64,000 nt of DNA from Gottfriedia solisilvae. GTDB lineage: Bacteria > Bacillota > Bacilli > Bacillales > Bacillaceae_G. The position numbers and the translations under genes were made by a program. This document shows, piece after piece, positions 17,755 through 34,293 of this stretch; position 1 is the first letter of the stretch, and every line of letters begins with the position of its first letter. The stretch covers positions 434,001-498,000 of the forward strand of contig NZ_NETJ01000004.1 of the NCBI RefSeq assembly GCF_002128405.1, read 5' to 3'. The notes beneath the pieces were generated by a model, which worked only from the letters and a program-made list of their open reading frames with translations, had not been told where the DNA came from and ran no database searches.

Positions 17755-19266
17755 CTATACACCTCGAATCCCTTGAATGATAAAGTCCACTGATGATAAA
17801 ATCATGTCATTTACAAGAGCAGGATATACACCAAGCCCTATAATCGCAATGACTAAAATTACCGACGCGATTGTTTCACGTTTTGATAAATCAGTAAATG
17901 ATGAAACGAATTCACTATTTTTTCCAAAGCTTAGTGCAAGAATTGCTCTTAAAATATAAGCCGCTGTTAAAATGATCCCTAAAGTACCTACAGCTGCAAT
18001 AATTTTATGACTTTGGAATAAACCTACAAACGATAGCCATTCTCCAACAAAGCCTGATAAACCAGGTAATCCTAGTGAAGCCATACCACCGAATAATAAT
18101 AATCCTGCCAATCTTGGCGTCGATTTAGCCAATCCGCTAATTTTATCAAAACTAGTTGTATCTCCACGATTTTCTAACATACCAACAAGTAAGAATAGAA
18201 GTGCAGCTATTAAACCGTGAGAAACAGATTGAAAAATTGCCCCTTGGATTCCAGCACTATTCATTGCTGCTAATCCGATGATGACAATCCCCATATGTGA
18301 AAAACTTGAATAAGCTAATACTGAACGTAAATCTTTTTGAGTTAATGCAATATAAGCTCCATAAAGTAAATTAACGACACCTATAATTGCAAGAGCTACT
18401 GACATTTTATCAAATTGGTCTGGGAAAATTCCTAATGCAAAACGAATTAAACCATATGTTCCGATTTTTAATAGGATACCCGCGTGAATAATAACAACAG
18501 CAGGATTTGCCTGTGTATGCACATTCACCATCCAACGATGGAACGGGAATAATGGTAATTTGATTGCAAAAGCAATTAATAAACAAACCAGCAGACCCAT
18601 TTTTAGGTTATCTGATATTGGGCTAATTGTATCGTAACCAACCGGTATGATATTAGCTAAATCAGCATAATTTGTAGTGCCTGTTCGAGCGAATAATACA
18701 GCGATAACGAATAATAAGAATGCTGATCCTAATCCGTTGTAGATTAAAAATTGGTAACCAGCTCGCTCGCTGTCAAAACGTCCCCATCTTCCGATTAAGA
18801 AGAACATCGGTACAAGCGTTAATTCAAAAAATAAGAAGAATAATACTAAGTTTTGAGAAGCAAATACGCCATACATACCCACTTGTAGGATAAATAGCAA
18901 TTGATAAAAGCTTCTTGAACCTTTATTAATTGAATACCCTGCAATGACAGAGATTAGTGAGATGACACCTGTAAGTAAGATCATTACTAATGATAATCCA
19001 TCTACACCAAGTTCAAATTTAACCTCAAATAATCTAGTTGACTCTGCAAAGAATTTTCCAAACGAAAACCATTCGTATGAAATATTCCAATCTTGTAAAT
19101 TAGAATGATTTTGTCCAGCAATATATGTAATTGCTGTTAAAACAAATGTTAGAACCGCTGTTGCAAGCGCCCAAAGCTTGTAAGAAGTCTTTGGCGCAAA
19201 CGTTACAAGTAGTAAACCTAATAGAGGTGAGAAAACAACCCATAATAAAAATTGAGAACTCATCAT
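17755..19266 (-). CDS. nuoM: NADH-quinone oxidoreductase subunit M
   Basis: Encodes 503 residues and about 14 membrane helices. It is an antiporter-like proton-pumping subunit of complex I. The key glutamate is in LVLFFLFFELTLVPMFFLIG and the half-channel lysine/histidine region is in AIKLPLFPFHRWMVNVHTQA. The ATG overlaps the nuoL stop (ATGA), which implies translational coupling. The motif FSHMGIV is shared with Mrp-type antiporter subunits, but the operon context settles the assignment. Confidence 0.96.
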   Translation of the reverse strand: MMSSQFLLWVVFSPLLGLLLVTFAPKTSYKLWALATAVLTFVLTAITYIAGQNHSNLQDWNISYEWFSFGKFFAESTRLFEVKFELGVDGLSLVMILLTGVISLISVIAGYSINKGSRSFYQLLFILQVGMYGVFASQNLVLFFLFFELTLVPMFFLIGRWGRFDSERAGYQFLIYNGLGSAFLLFVIAVLFARTGTTNYADLANIIPVGYDTISPISDNLKMGLLVCLLIAFAIKLPLFPFHRWMVNVHTQANPAVVIIHAGILLKIGTYGLIRFALGIFPDQFDKMSVALAIIGVVNLLYGAYIALTQKDLRSVLAYSSFSHMGIVIIGLAAMNSAGIQGAIFQSVSHGLIAALLFLLVGMLENRGDTTSFDKISGLAKSTPRLAGLLLFGGMASLGLPGLSGFVGEWLSFVGLFQSHKIIAAVGTLGIILTAAYILRAILALSFGKNSEFVSSFTDLSKRETIASVILVIAIIGLGVYPALVNDMILSSVDFIIQGIRGV

Positions 19267-21119
19267 AAGTTGTACCCCCCTGTCACAACTAATGTTAATA
19301 AAATAAGAGCTAGACCTAACAATGTAATGAATCCATATGTTTGGACTTGGCCACTTTGAAGTCGAGAACCGATACTACCAACTGTACTCACAATTCCTTT
19401 TACGACAGTCGCAATTCCCTCAATAACAAATCGTTCGATCGCATACATCACATGACCAATTGCAAACATTCCTTTTACAATCGTTACGTTATATAGCTCA
19501 TCAACATAGTATTTGTTAAGAAGAATTTCATAGAATAACCCGTTTTCTTCTTGATCTGATTTCTTCGCTTTGCTGCCGTACATTGAATAAGCAAGCGTAA
19601 TACCTGCAAGTGATACTAACGTTGCAACAATCATAATCCAAATTGGTTCATGACTATGCTCTGTTATTGTAAATGGTACATCCTCAAGTAAAAACTCATT
19701 TAAATATCGGCCAAAGAATGGTGTATTAATGTACCCTGCAAATATTGCAAGTACACCTAATAATGACATTGGAATAACCATTGACATTGGCGACTCGTGG
19801 GCACCTTTTGTTTTTTCTTCCCCAGTGAAAACTAGGAAAAATAAACGGAACATATAAAATGATGTGAAAAATGCTGCTGTTAGTGCAATGATGAATAATA
19901 CATAATGTCCATTCGACCAAGCTGCAGCTAAAATTTCATCTTTACTAAAGAAGCCTGATAGTAAAGGAACACCTGTAATCGCTAATGTACCGATTAAGAA
20001 TAAAGTAGACGTCCATTTCATTTTCTGACGTAGTCCACCCATTTTGAAAATATCTTGTGTATGAACAGCATGTATTACACTACCTGCCGCTAAGAACAAT
20101 AATGCTTTGAAGAAAGCATGAGTTGTTAAGTGGAAAATACTTGCTGTATAACCACCAACTCCAAGTGCTAGCATCATATACCCTAATTGACTTACAGTAG
20201 AATAAGCTAATACTCGTTTTATATCTCTTTGAACTAAACCAATACTTGCTGCAAATATTGCTGTAAATCCACCAACAACTGCCACAACAGTTAAAGCTGT
20301 TTCACTTGCAATAAATATTGGATAAGAAGTTGCAACTAAGTAAACCCCTGCAGCTACCATTGTTGCTGCGTGAATTAAAGCTGAAACTGGTGTTGGACCT
20401 TCCATTGCATCCGGTAGCCATGTGTGAAGTGGGAATTGACCAGATTTACCCATTGCCCCAATAAAAATTAAAATGGCAATTAGTGTCAACATTCCTGTAC
20501 TTACTTGTCCATCTTGGATTACTTTAAAGATTTGATCAAAATCAAAGCTCTTTGTTTTCCAGAATAAAAGTACCATCCCAATGAATAAGCCAACGTCCCC
20601 TATTCTTGTCATAATGAACGCTTTTTTTGCCGCTGCCTTCGCTTCTTCTTTATAAAAGTAGAAACCTACTAGTAAGAATGATCCTAATCCTACTAATTCC
20701 CAGAAAATATAAAGTTGTAGAATACTAGGTGATATAACAAGTGCTAACATCGCAAATGTAAATAACCCAAGGTAGGCAAAGAATACAGTTATACGATCAT
20801 CGTCTTCCATATATGCTGTGGAATAGATATGAACTAATGTACTGACAAACGTTACGATTACTAACATTAATGCATTCAGTGCATTGACTACATATCCCAC
20901 ATGTACTTCAATATTACCAATAGTTAACCAAGTATATAATTCTTGTACTGTTTCCCCTTGTAGACGGTCAAATAAGACGAACAAGGAGATGATGAATGAG
21001 ATTCCTGTTAAAGCTGCCCCTAATATCCCACTACTTTTCTTACCTTTTGTACCTGCTAATATAAGGATTAGAAAGGAAATTAGCGGAAGTACCGGAACTA
21101 GCCAAGCATACTGCATCAT
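19263..21119 (-). CDS. nuoL: NADH-quinone oxidoreductase subunit L
   Basis: Encodes 618 residues. It is the distal proton-pumping subunit of complex I, with about 16 membrane helices and the long lateral amphipathic helix expected in the C-terminal part. Motifs include LYIFWELVGLGSFLLVGFY (essential glutamate) and SGQFPLHTWLPDAMEGPTPV. Several ATG/TTG codons lie in a row; 21119 is chosen because it stands seven bases from AGGAGGTG. It starts 17 bases after nuoK and overlaps nuoM by four bases. Confidence 0.96.
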   Translation of the reverse strand: MMQYAWLVPVLPLISFLILILAGTKGKKSSGILGAALTGISFIISLFVLFDRLQGETVQELYTWLTIGNIEVHVGYVVNALNALMLVIVTFVSTLVHIYSTAYMEDDDRITVFFAYLGLFTFAMLALVISPSILQLYIFWELVGLGSFLLVGFYFYKEEAKAAAKKAFIMTRIGDVGLFIGMVLLFWKTKSFDFDQIFKVIQDGQVSTGMLTLIAILIFIGAMGKSGQFPLHTWLPDAMEGPTPVSALIHAATMVAAGVYLVATSYPIFIASETALTVVAVVGGFTAIFAASIGLVQRDIKRVLAYSTVSQLGYMMLALGVGGYTASIFHLTTHAFFKALLFLAAGSVIHAVHTQDIFKMGGLRQKMKWTSTLFLIGTLAITGVPLLSGFFSKDEILAAAWSNGHYVLFIIALTAAFFTSFYMFRLFFLVFTGEEKTKGAHESPMSMVIPMSLLGVLAIFAGYINTPFFGRYLNEFLLEDVPFTITEHSHEPIWIMIVATLVSLAGITLAYSMYGSKAKKSDQEENGLFYEILLNKYYVDELYNVTIVKGMFAIGHVMYAIERFVIEGIATVVKGIVSTVGSIGSRLQSGQVQTYGFITLLGLALILLTLVVTGGYNL

Positions 21120-21136
21120 CAAATTCCACCTCCTAG

Positions 21137-21451
21137 TTATCTTTTCAATGAATCAGCTTCATCGATATTGACAGTTTGACGATGACGATACCAGGCAATT
21201 AGTATTGCAACGCCAACAGCTGCTTCAGCAGCCGCTACTGAGATTGTAAATAATGAGAAAATTTGTCCAGTTAATGAAGGTGTAACACCTAATTTACTAA
21301 ATGCAACTAAATTAATGTTTGCTGCATTTAACATTAACTCGATACAAATTAATACGATTACTGTATTACGTTTCGTTAATGCACCGTACAATCCGATACA
21401 AAATAAAATTAGAGCTAAAAGAAGATAAGCATTAATTGGAACTGAACTCAT
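21137..21451 (-). CDS. nuoK: NADH-quinone oxidoreductase subunit K
   Basis: Encodes 104 residues with three membrane helices, a small subunit of the complex I membrane arm related to MrpC. Two conserved acidic positions inside the membrane are visible: the glutamate in [19 protein letters not shown] and another in [18 protein letters not shown]. Its ATG overlaps the nuoJ stop codon by four bases. Full length for the family. Confidence 0.96.
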   Translation of the reverse strand: MSSVPINAYLLLALILFCIGLYGALTKRNTVIVLICIELMLNAANINLVAFSKLGVTPSLTGQIFSLFTISVAAAEAAVGVAILIAWYRHRQTVNIDEADSLKR

Positions 21452-21966
21452 TCCTTCGTACCCTCCTCTTTTGAATCATCAGATTTTGCTAAAATAATCG
21501 CACCAACTAAAGCGATTAATAATAAAACAGACATTACTTCAAATGGCACAACATAATTCGAAAATAATTGCAAACCAATATTTTTCGTATTATTTGTCGC
21601 TAAATCTACGTCTTGACTATCTATTGAAAGTCCATTAATTCCTAAAAATATAACTACCCCAAATGCTACAACGCCAATTAATGAAGCAATATTACGCCAA
21701 TTTCTTTTTGGCTTTTCACTTTCAACATCATGCTTTGTTAACATGATTCCAAAAATCATTAGAATGGTAATTGCACCTGAGTAGATTAATATTTGTACAA
21801 CGGCTACAAACTCCGCTGATAGAAGAACGTAAATCCCTGCAATGCTAATGAACGTCAAAACAAGTGAAAGCATCATATGCATAACTTTCGTTGAATTTAA
21901 CATCATTACGCCGCCTAAAATTGCTGCAAGAGAAAGAAGAAAAAAAGCAACTACAAAACCACTCAT
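21448..21966 (-). CDS. nuoJ: NADH-quinone oxidoreductase subunit J
   Basis: Encodes 172 residues with five predicted membrane helices. It is part of the proximal membrane arm of complex I, next to the quinone site. The family stretch [20 protein letters not shown], with a tyrosine in helix 3 thought to gate proton coupling, is intact. It overlaps nuoI and nuoK by ATGA junctions, so these three proteins are likely made in fixed ratio. The C-terminus is acidic and hydrophilic ([12 protein letters not shown]). Confidence 0.95.
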   Translation of the reverse strand: MSGFVVAFFLLSLAAILGGVMMLNSTKVMHMMLSLVLTFISIAGIYVLLSAEFVAVVQILIYSGAITILMIFGIMLTKHDVESEKPKRNWRNIASLIGVVAFGVVIFLGINGLSIDSQDVDLATNNTKNIGLQLFSNYVVPFEVMSVLLLIALVGAIILAKSDDSKEEGTKE

Positions 21967-22382
21967 GCTTTATTCTCCTTTCGAATGTTTTGGTCATTTT
22001 CATCAAGCCATTGTAAATCTTTAAATAATTCATCACGTGAATATTCAGCTAGTTCAAAGTTGTTTGTCATAATGATTGCTTCAGTAGGACAAACCTCTGT
22101 ACATAAATCACATAAGATACAAATTTCAAAATTGATATCGTATGTGTCGATAATTTTTCCTTTTTTCGTAGGATCTGGATGTTTTTTACCAGTTAATGTA
22201 ATACAGTCTGTTGGACAAATTGCTGAACATTGGTTACAAACGATACATTTTTCTGGATAAAACTTTTGAATTCCACGAAAACGATCTGGTAACGGAATCG
22301 ATTGATTTGGATAATCATATGTTACTTTCTCGCGCGTTAAGTTTTGAAGCGTATATTTTAATCCTTTTACTAACCCAATCAT
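21963..22382 (-). CDS. nuoI: NADH-quinone oxidoreductase subunit I (8Fe ferredoxin type)
   Basis: Encodes 139 residues and binds two [4Fe-4S] clusters (N6a and N6b) that pass electrons to NuoB. Two complete ferredoxin motifs are visible: C46-C49-C52 with C56 (CIVCNQCSAICP) and C88-C91-C94 with C98 (CILCDLCTEVCP). The ATG follows an AAAGGGG site. Because nuoE, nuoF and nuoG are missing from this locus, NuoI is the most upstream electron carrier encoded here and probably takes electrons from an unknown donor. Confidence 0.96.
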   Translation of the reverse strand: MIGLVKGLKYTLQNLTREKVTYDYPNQSIPLPDRFRGIQKFYPEKCIVCNQCSAICPTDCITLTGKKHPDPTKKGKIIDTYDINFEICILCDLCTEVCPTEAIIMTNNFELAEYSRDELFKDLQWLDENDQNIRKENKA

Positions 22383-22413
22383 GACTCACACCCCTTTAGA
22401 TTGGTCTTCTAGT

Positions 22414-23415
22414 TTAGTAGAATAAGCTTTTCACTAAAGCTGTAATAACGATATTTGCTAATGAAACTGGTAATAATACTTTCCAACCGAACTCCATTAA
22501 TTGGTCAGCTCTTAAACGTGGGAACGTTACACGGAACCAAATCAATAAGTATAGTACCGCACTAAATTTTAATGAGAACCAAACTGCACCTGGAATAAAA
22601 TCTAAGAACACAATTGGTTTCCATCCACCTAAAAATAGAACTGTTATTAATGAACACATTGCAAAGAAGTAAACATACTCAGATAACATAAAGAATGCCC
22701 ATCGGAAACCTGAGAACTCCGTATGATAACCTGCAACTAACTCAGATTCTGCTTCTGGCAAGTCAAATGGTGTACGATTTAATTCTGCAACTGCAGCAAT
22801 TAAGAACACTATAAATGCAATTGGTTGAGTAACGATAAACCATACATTATCTTGAGCATTGACGATATCATTTAAATTTAAGCTTCCTGTTAACAAAATA
22901 ACACCTAGAACACTCATTACAAGTGGAATTTCATAAGAAATCATTTGTGCTGCTGCACGCATACCACCAATAAGTGAATATTTATTATTTGATGCCCAAC
23001 CTGCTGTAACAACACCTACAGTTGTTAAACCAGAAACTGCAATATAATAAAGTAAGCCGACGCCAATATCTGCAAATTGTAAGTTCTCTGTAAATGGTAA
23101 AGTTGCTAAAACCATAAATGCAGGAGCAAATGCAATAATTGGTGCAAGTAAGAATAAAGGCTTATCTGCTGCTTTCGGAATTGTATCTTCTTTCAGTAAA
23201 AGTTTTAAAACATCCGCTACTGTTTGAAGTAACCCGTATTTTCCACCTACTTGGTTTGGACCAATACGTCCTTGCATAAAACCCATAACTTTACGTTCTG
23301 ATAGAATTCCAAAGGTTACGAACCCTAAAACAACAAATAGAAAAATAACGCCTAAACCTAAATAAACGAGAAAATTGATCCAAGTCGGTGTACTCTGTAG
23401 TAGATTTTCAATCAT
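22414..23415 (-). CDS. nuoH: NADH-quinone oxidoreductase subunit H
   Basis: Encodes 333 residues with eight or nine membrane helices. It forms the quinone chamber and links the hydrophilic and membrane arms of complex I. Typical stretches are [19 protein letters not shown] and the acidic loop [20 protein letters not shown] followed by [19 protein letters not shown]. The ATG overlaps the nuoD stop (TAATG). Full length for the family. Confidence 0.96.
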   Translation of the reverse strand: MIENLLQSTPTWINFLVYLGLGVIFLFVVLGFVTFGILSERKVMGFMQGRIGPNQVGGKYGLLQTVADVLKLLLKEDTIPKAADKPLFLLAPIIAFAPAFMVLATLPFTENLQFADIGVGLLYYIAVSGLTTVGVVTAGWASNNKYSLIGGMRAAAQMISYEIPLVMSVLGVILLTGSLNLNDIVNAQDNVWFIVTQPIAFIVFLIAAVAELNRTPFDLPEAESELVAGYHTEFSGFRWAFFMLSEYVYFFAMCSLITVLFLGGWKPIVFLDFIPGAVWFSLKFSAVLYLLIWFRVTFPRLRADQLMEFGWKVLLPVSLANIVITALVKSLFY

Positions 23416-24515
23416 TAACCGTCTACCTCCCCAAGTACAATATCAATACCACCTAAAATAGTAATTAAGTTTGCTATGTTTTCACCCTCTAATAGTTTCG
23501 GGAGGATTTGTAAGTTATAGAAAGATGGTCGTCTAAACTTCAAACGATATGGTTCTTTTTTGCCATCACTAGCGATGTAGCAACCAATTTCTCCACGAGG
23601 AGATTCAATTCTTACATAGCCTTCACCTTTAGGAGCTTTAATGATTTTAGGTACTTTCGCTAAAATATCTCCTTCTTCAGGGAACTGTGCAACGGCTTGT
23701 TCTAAAATTTTCAATGATTCTTCAATTTCTAGCATTCTACACATATAGCGGTCCCATGCATCGCCTACAGTTCCAACTGGTACATCAAAGTCGAAACGAT
23801 CGTAAATCGAATATGGTGCATCTTTACGAAGGTCATATTTTATACCAGTACAACGGAGGTTTGCACCACTTAATGAATAGTTAATAGCTTCTTCTTGTGT
23901 ATAAGTACCAACGCCTTTTACACGATTAATAAAGATTTCATTTCCAGAAACAAGATCATGATAACCCTTTAACTGCTCTCTCATATATGGAATAAACTCT
24001 TCTACCTTTTCAATCCATCCCTCTGGAGCATCCCATTTCACTCCACCAACTCGCATGTAGTTAAATGTTAATCTAGCTCCACAAAGCTCATTTAATAGAT
24101 TGATGATCATTTCGCGTTCGCGGAATGCATATAGAAATGGACTAACTGCACCAATATCTAGCAGGTTTGTACCCCACCAAACTAAGTGACTCGCAATTCT
24201 TCCTAATTCCATTGAAATAACGCGTAGGTATTCTGCACGTTCTGGAACCTTAATATCCATCATTGTTTCTACTGCATGGCAAATGACATAGTTATTTGTC
24301 ATAGCAGAAAGATAATCCATTCGGTCTGTATATGGAATGATTTGTGTATATTGAAGATTTTCTGCGATTTTTTCAGTGCCTCGGTGTAGATAACCGATGA
24401 CTGGAGTTGCTTCTTTAATGATCTCTCCATCTATCTTTAACACAAGACGAAATACACCGTGTGTACTAGGATGCTGAGGACCAACATTTAATAGCATTTC
24501 TTCCGTACGTATCAT
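23415..24515 (-). CDS. nuoD: NADH-quinone oxidoreductase subunit D (49 kDa type)
   Basis: Encodes 366 residues related to the large subunit of [NiFe] hydrogenases. With NuoB it forms the quinone-reduction site. The N-terminal [17 protein letters not shown] loop with the quinone-contacting histidine is intact, as is [18 protein letters not shown] with the partner tyrosine region. The sequence is very close to the B. cereus protein. NuoC is separate here, not fused as in E. coli. It begins eight bases after nuoC. Confidence 0.96.
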   Translation of the reverse strand: MIRTEEMLLNVGPQHPSTHGVFRLVLKIDGEIIKEATPVIGYLHRGTEKIAENLQYTQIIPYTDRMDYLSAMTNNYVICHAVETMMDIKVPERAEYLRVISMELGRIASHLVWWGTNLLDIGAVSPFLYAFREREMIINLLNELCGARLTFNYMRVGGVKWDAPEGWIEKVEEFIPYMREQLKGYHDLVSGNEIFINRVKGVGTYTQEEAINYSLSGANLRCTGIKYDLRKDAPYSIYDRFDFDVPVGTVGDAWDRYMCRMLEIEESLKILEQAVAQFPEEGDILAKVPKIIKAPKGEGYVRIESPRGEIGCYIASDGKKEPYRLKFRRPSFYNLQILPKLLEGENIANLITILGGIDIVLGEVDG

Positions 24516-24523
24516 GGCTTATC

Positions 24524-25846
24524 TTACACCCCCTCATCAAATTGTACGTAATCTTTTCTTAACGGATATCCAACCCAAGTTTCAGGTAATAAAATACGTT
24601 CTAACTTCGGATGTCCTACGAACTCAATACCTAGTAAGTCATATGTTTCACGTTCAGGCCAGTTTGCACCTTCCCAAATCGTCGCTATACTATCAACTAC
24701 TGGTTGTTCACGATCTGCTTTTACCTTTAAAGCAATACCATGCTTACGCTTATACGAATATATGTAAGAATAAACTTCCATGTATTCCACAAAATCCGTT
24801 CCATGTAATCCTGATAAATACGTGAATTCAAGTTGATCATTATATTTTAAGAATTTAGCTACTTTATAATAAGCATCTCTTTTAATTGTAAATGTTAGAT
24901 CATGCTTAGAAAGGGTATTGATTGATGCTTCCTCAATAACCTCAGTTCCAAATTCTTTTTCTATTAAAGCTTTGACTTCATCAAGTAAAGGCTGATTGTG
25001 AGAAGGTTTTGCCTCTTCAACTGGCGCATTAGTGTCACCATCTGCTTTACCTTTAGCTTTCGCTGCAGCTGCTGCTTTTGCCTTTGCGATTGCAATCGCC
25101 TTTGCTTTGGCTTTTGCTGCTTCATCATCGGATCCCTCTACAGGAGCCGCTTCACCGCCATCTGCCGCTTTTTGTTTCGCTAGCGCTGCTGCTTTCGCCT
25201 TCGCTGCTGCGACTGCTTTTGCTTTTGCAGCTGCGATTGCTTTCGCCTTTTCATCATCCGTACCTTCTGATGGTGCTTCTTCTCCACCACTTGCTTTTTG
25301 TTTTGCTAATGCAGCCGCCTTTGCTTTTGCAGCCGCTACCGCTTTTGCCTTCGCTGCCGCTAAGGCTTTCGCTTTATCTTCATCTGAACCTTCTGAAGTA
25401 GACTCTGTATTTTCTGTTTCAGTCGAGCTTTCATTAGATCCCGAAGCTTCTAAAGCTTTTTGTTTTGCTAGTGCTGCCGCCTTTGCTTTTGCAGCTGCTA
25501 CCGCTTTTGCCTTTGCTAATGCTAGGGCTTTTTCTTTATCTTCTTCTGAAGACTCATTTGTAAGCGCTTCACTTTTTTCTTCAGTGTTCGTTTCAGCTGC
25601 CTCATTTGCTTTCTGTTTCGCTATCTCAGCCGCTTTCGCTTTTGCCTCTGCTACTGCTTTCGCTTTTGCTTCAGCAAGTGTTTTTGCTTTATCTTCATCA
25701 GATACTTCCGAAGTTTCTGTTGATGGATTAGCTCCATCAGCAGCTTCTTTTTCAGCCTTTAGTTGTTCCATTTTACGACGTGCTGCTTCTTTTGCTTTCT
25801 CTACAGCTTCTTTCTTTAATTGTTCTTTTGATTTTTCCTCACTCAT
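24524..25846 (-). CDS. nuoC: NADH-quinone oxidoreductase subunit C with long Ala/Lys repeat extension
   Basis: Encodes 440 residues. The conserved NuoC (30 kDa) domain occupies about residues 287-440 and includes the family signature around [18 protein letters not shown]. The first 286 residues are low-complexity. A charged start (1-49) is followed by five copies, beginning near residues 50, 102, 155, 197 and 240, of a unit built on [20 protein letters not shown] and separated by acidic Ser/Thr/Gly linkers. Each unit should form a long amphipathic or coiled helix. B. cereus NuoC, as I recall, also has an Ala/Lys-rich N-terminus. The ATG overlaps the nuoB stop. Unit number may vary by recombination. 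Confidence 0.94.
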   Translation of the reverse strand: MSEEKSKEQLKKEAVEKAKEAARRKMEQLKAEKEAADGANPSTETSEVSDEDKAKTLAEAKAKAVAEAKAKAAEIAKQKANEAAETNTEEKSEALTNESSEEDKEKALALAKAKAVAAAKAKAAALAKQKALEASGSNESSTETENTESTSEGSDEDKAKALAAAKAKAVAAAKAKAAALAKQKASGGEEAPSEGTDDEKAKAIAAAKAKAVAAAKAKAAALAKQKAADGGEAAPVEGSDDEAAKAKAKAIAIAKAKAAAAAKAKGKADGDTNAPVEEAKPSHNQPLLDEVKALIEKEFGTEVIEEASINTLSKHDLTFTIKRDAYYKVAKFLKYNDQLEFTYLSGLHGTDFVEYMEVYSYIYSYKRKHGIALKVKADREQPVVDSIATIWEGANWPERETYDLLGIEFVGHPKLERILLPETWVGYPLRKDYVQFDEGV

Positions 25847-26361
25847 TTATTCGTCACCTGCTTCCCAGTCTTAGCTTCGTAACGAATTTTCTCTTTTAAT
25901 TTATTGATACCATAAATTAGAGCTGCCGGATTCGGAGGACATCCTGGTATATATACATCAACAGGAATAATTTGATCGACACCTTTTACAACCGCATATG
26001 AATTAATATATGGTCCACCAGCTGTTGCACATGAGCCCATAGCAATAACCCATTTCGGCTCTGGCATTTGATCATAAAGTCGTTTCACAATAGGTGCCAT
26101 TTTCTTTGTAACAGTACCTGAAACAATCATTACATCTGATTGACGAGGAGATGTTCGAAAGAACGAACCAAAACGGTCCAAGTCATAATGAGATGATCCT
26201 ACACCCATCATTTCAATCGCACAACAAGCTAACCCGAATGTTAATGGCCATAACGAGTTACTTCTTGCCCAAGCTTTCACTTCTTCTAGTGTTGTGAAAA
26301 AAATATTCTTTTGAAGTTCTTCCATTTCAGCAACAGAAATTCCATCTAGCTTCATAACCAT
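25843..26361 (-). CDS. nuoB: NADH-quinone oxidoreductase subunit B
   Basis: Encodes 172 residues and carries the terminal [4Fe-4S] cluster N2 that reduces quinone. The four ligands are visible: tandem Cys46-Cys47 (LACCAIEMM), Cys111 (MGSCATAGG) and Cys141 (PGCPPNP). The ATG at 26361 stands about five bases from AAGAAGGTG within nuoA's last codons. A second ATG at 26355 makes an ATGA overlap with the nuoA stop and is a possible alternative start (170 residues). Confidence 0.95.
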   Translation of the reverse strand: MVMKLDGISVAEMEELQKNIFFTTLEEVKAWARSNSLWPLTFGLACCAIEMMGVGSSHYDLDRFGSFFRTSPRQSDVMIVSGTVTKKMAPIVKRLYDQMPEPKWVIAMGSCATAGGPYINSYAVVKGVDQIIPVDVYIPGCPPNPAALIYGINKLKEKIRYEAKTGKQVTNK

Positions 26362-26720
26362 TTCAACACCTTCTTCTTCCAAGCATAAATAAGTCCAAGT
26401 AGTAGCATAAGAATAAAGATGATCATTTCTACAAAAGCAAAGAATCCTAATTGATCAAATGCAACTGCCCACGGATATAAGAAAACAGTTTCAACATCAA
26501 AAATTACGAAAAGTAGTGCGAAAATATAATAACCAGCATGAAAACGTACTTTTGCATCATGGAATGGTTCGATACCACTTTCATAAGTCGTTTTCTTCGC
26601 TTCAGTTGGTGCATGTGGTCTTAATATTTTTCCGATAATGGAAAGTGCAACAACCGGAAGTGCAATTCCTATAATTAAAAACACAGCAACAATCACATAG
26701 TTATTTAAATAAGCATTCAC
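26352..26720 (-). CDS. nuoA: NADH-quinone oxidoreductase subunit A
   Basis: Encodes 122 residues with three membrane helices; first gene of the operon. The conserved loop [20 protein letters not shown] between helices 1 and 2 lies near the quinone channel, and [13 protein letters not shown] carries the acidic residues of helix 2. Translation begins at GTG (26720), eight bases after a strong GGGGAGGG site. The order A-B-C-D-H-I-J-K-L-M-N without E, F and G is the 11-subunit form. Confidence 0.95.
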   Translation of the reverse strand: MNAYLNNYVIVAVFLIIGIALPVVALSIIGKILRPHAPTEAKKTTYESGIEPFHDAKVRFHAGYYIFALLFVIFDVETVFLYPWAVAFDQLGFFAFVEMIIFILMLLLGLIYAWKKKVLKWL

Positions 26721-26751
26721 GAAACTTGTCCCTCCCCTTACTACAGAGCTC

Positions 26752-26782
26752 TACATTATATGTTTATTATAAATATAATGTA
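26752..26782. promoter_or_regulatory. Perfect inverted repeat in the nuo leader
   Basis: Ten-base arms TACATTATAT and ATATAATGTA are separated by 11 bases, 32 bases upstream of the nuoA start. It could be an operator or an AU-only hairpin in the 5' untranslated region. No regulator can be named. Confidence 0.4.
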
Positions 26783-26823
26783 TTTTTCATTAATTTTTAT
26801 AATTCAGTTTTGTAATCGTATCC

Positions 26824-26853
26824 ATTATAACAAATGTGACAAAAACGTGTCGA
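26824..26853 (-). promoter_or_regulatory. Candidate nuo operon promoter
   Basis: On the minus strand TCGACA (26853-26848) and a perfect TATAAT (26829-26824) are separated by 18 bases, about 104 bases upstream of nuoA. Sigma-A type. The rest of the 490-bp region to the atp terminator is AT-rich and holds a DnaA-box group but no gene. Confidence 0.5.
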
Positions 26854-27003
26854 TAATAATTAAGAATTATTCTAAATTTGAATAGTATTTTTAAAAAACA
26901 AAATTTACGATCCATAAATCTAAAAAATTGTATTAACTTATTAGTAAATCGTACTTTTTAAATAAAATAGGATGTTTATCAAATTTTTATATCAATATAA
27001 AAG

Positions 27004-27043
27004 TTATCCACAAATCCACAGAAAGTTATCAACATTTCCACAA
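27004..27043. promoter_or_regulatory. DnaA-box group between nuo and atp operons
   Basis: A perfect TTATCCACA (27004-27012), a one-mismatch TTATCAACA (27026-27034, 22 bp further) and weaker ATCCACA and TTTCCACA sequences around them lie on the same strand. The group sits upstream of the nuo promoter and downstream of the atp terminator. Confidence 0.5.
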
Positions 27044-27177
27044 CTAACTCAATAAAAGCAAATGTCGAAAAAAAAATCTAAGTACATTCATGTGATGAGA
27101 AAAAATAAAGGAATTGTTTATGATGAAGAGATTAAGTAGACCGATACTATTATAACTTACTTCAAATCAATAAAAAA

Positions 27178-27204
27178 AGAGCCCATTAAGGGCCCTCTTT
27201 TTTA
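27178..27204 (-). terminator. Terminator of the atp operon
   Basis: On the minus strand GAGGGCCC...GGGCTC forms a short GC-rich stem with a small bulge, followed by seven T. It begins just after the atpC stop codon. Confidence 0.85.
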
Positions 27205-27210
27205 TAAAAA

Positions 27211-27645
<435 letters not shown>

Positions 27646-27697
27646 TCAAGTTCTTATTATCAATCGATGAAAGAACGAGATTTCAATTAGACAAATA

Positions 27698-29158
<1,461 letters not shown>

Positions 29159-29173
29159 TCATTGAAGGCAGAA

Positions 29174-30034
<861 letters not shown>

Positions 30035-30061
30035 TCACCACCTTTTGGTAAACAGTTAAAG

Positions 30062-30088
30062 GAAGGACGAGCTAAAGCTCGTTCCTTC
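30062..30088 (-). other. Intercistronic hairpin between atpA and atpG
   Basis: GAAGGAACGAGC and GCTCGTCCTTC pair around a four-base loop on the minus strand with one bulge. No long T run follows, so it is probably an RNA-processing or stability element rather than a terminator. Confidence 0.55.
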
Positions 30089-30113
30089 AATATCAGTTAT
30101 TTAAATTGCTTTC

Positions 30114-31637
<1,524 letters not shown>

Positions 31638-31644
31638 CTACAAA

Positions 31645-32711
<1,067 letters not shown>

Positions 32712-32826
32712 TCACTCCCTTCAAGGGTTTCATTTAATGATTTTTTCTTTATAACATAGTTCGAGTCTCTAACTGACCGAACTTAACTTTCAAAAGGAAT
32801 CTTTATAACAAGTGTCATAAAGGAAA

Positions 32827-32856
32827 GGCGAAGTAAATGTGAACACAAACTTCGCC
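32827..32856 (-). other. Intercistronic hairpin after atpE
   Basis: GGCGAAGT pairs with ACTTCGCC around a 14-base loop, 24 bases after the atpE stop on the minus strand. It is followed only by TTTCCTTT, so partial termination or 3'-end protection of atpE mRNA is more likely than full termination. Confidence 0.55.
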
Positions 32857-32879
32857 ATTTTTTAACTAATTGTATAATC

Positions 32880-33152
<273 letters not shown>

Positions 33153-33172
33153 CTAACTATTTTAATGAGCAA

Positions 33173-34289
<1,117 letters not shown>

Positions 34290-34293
34290 GTAA

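Noticed and set aside
25032-25874. A 280-codon plus-strand open frame rich in Ala, Phe and Ser opposite nuoC
   Set aside because: It is the mirror of the Ala/Lys repeats in nuoC (GCN/AAA codons read backwards as GCN/TTT). It has no ribosome-binding site and its composition follows from the repeat.
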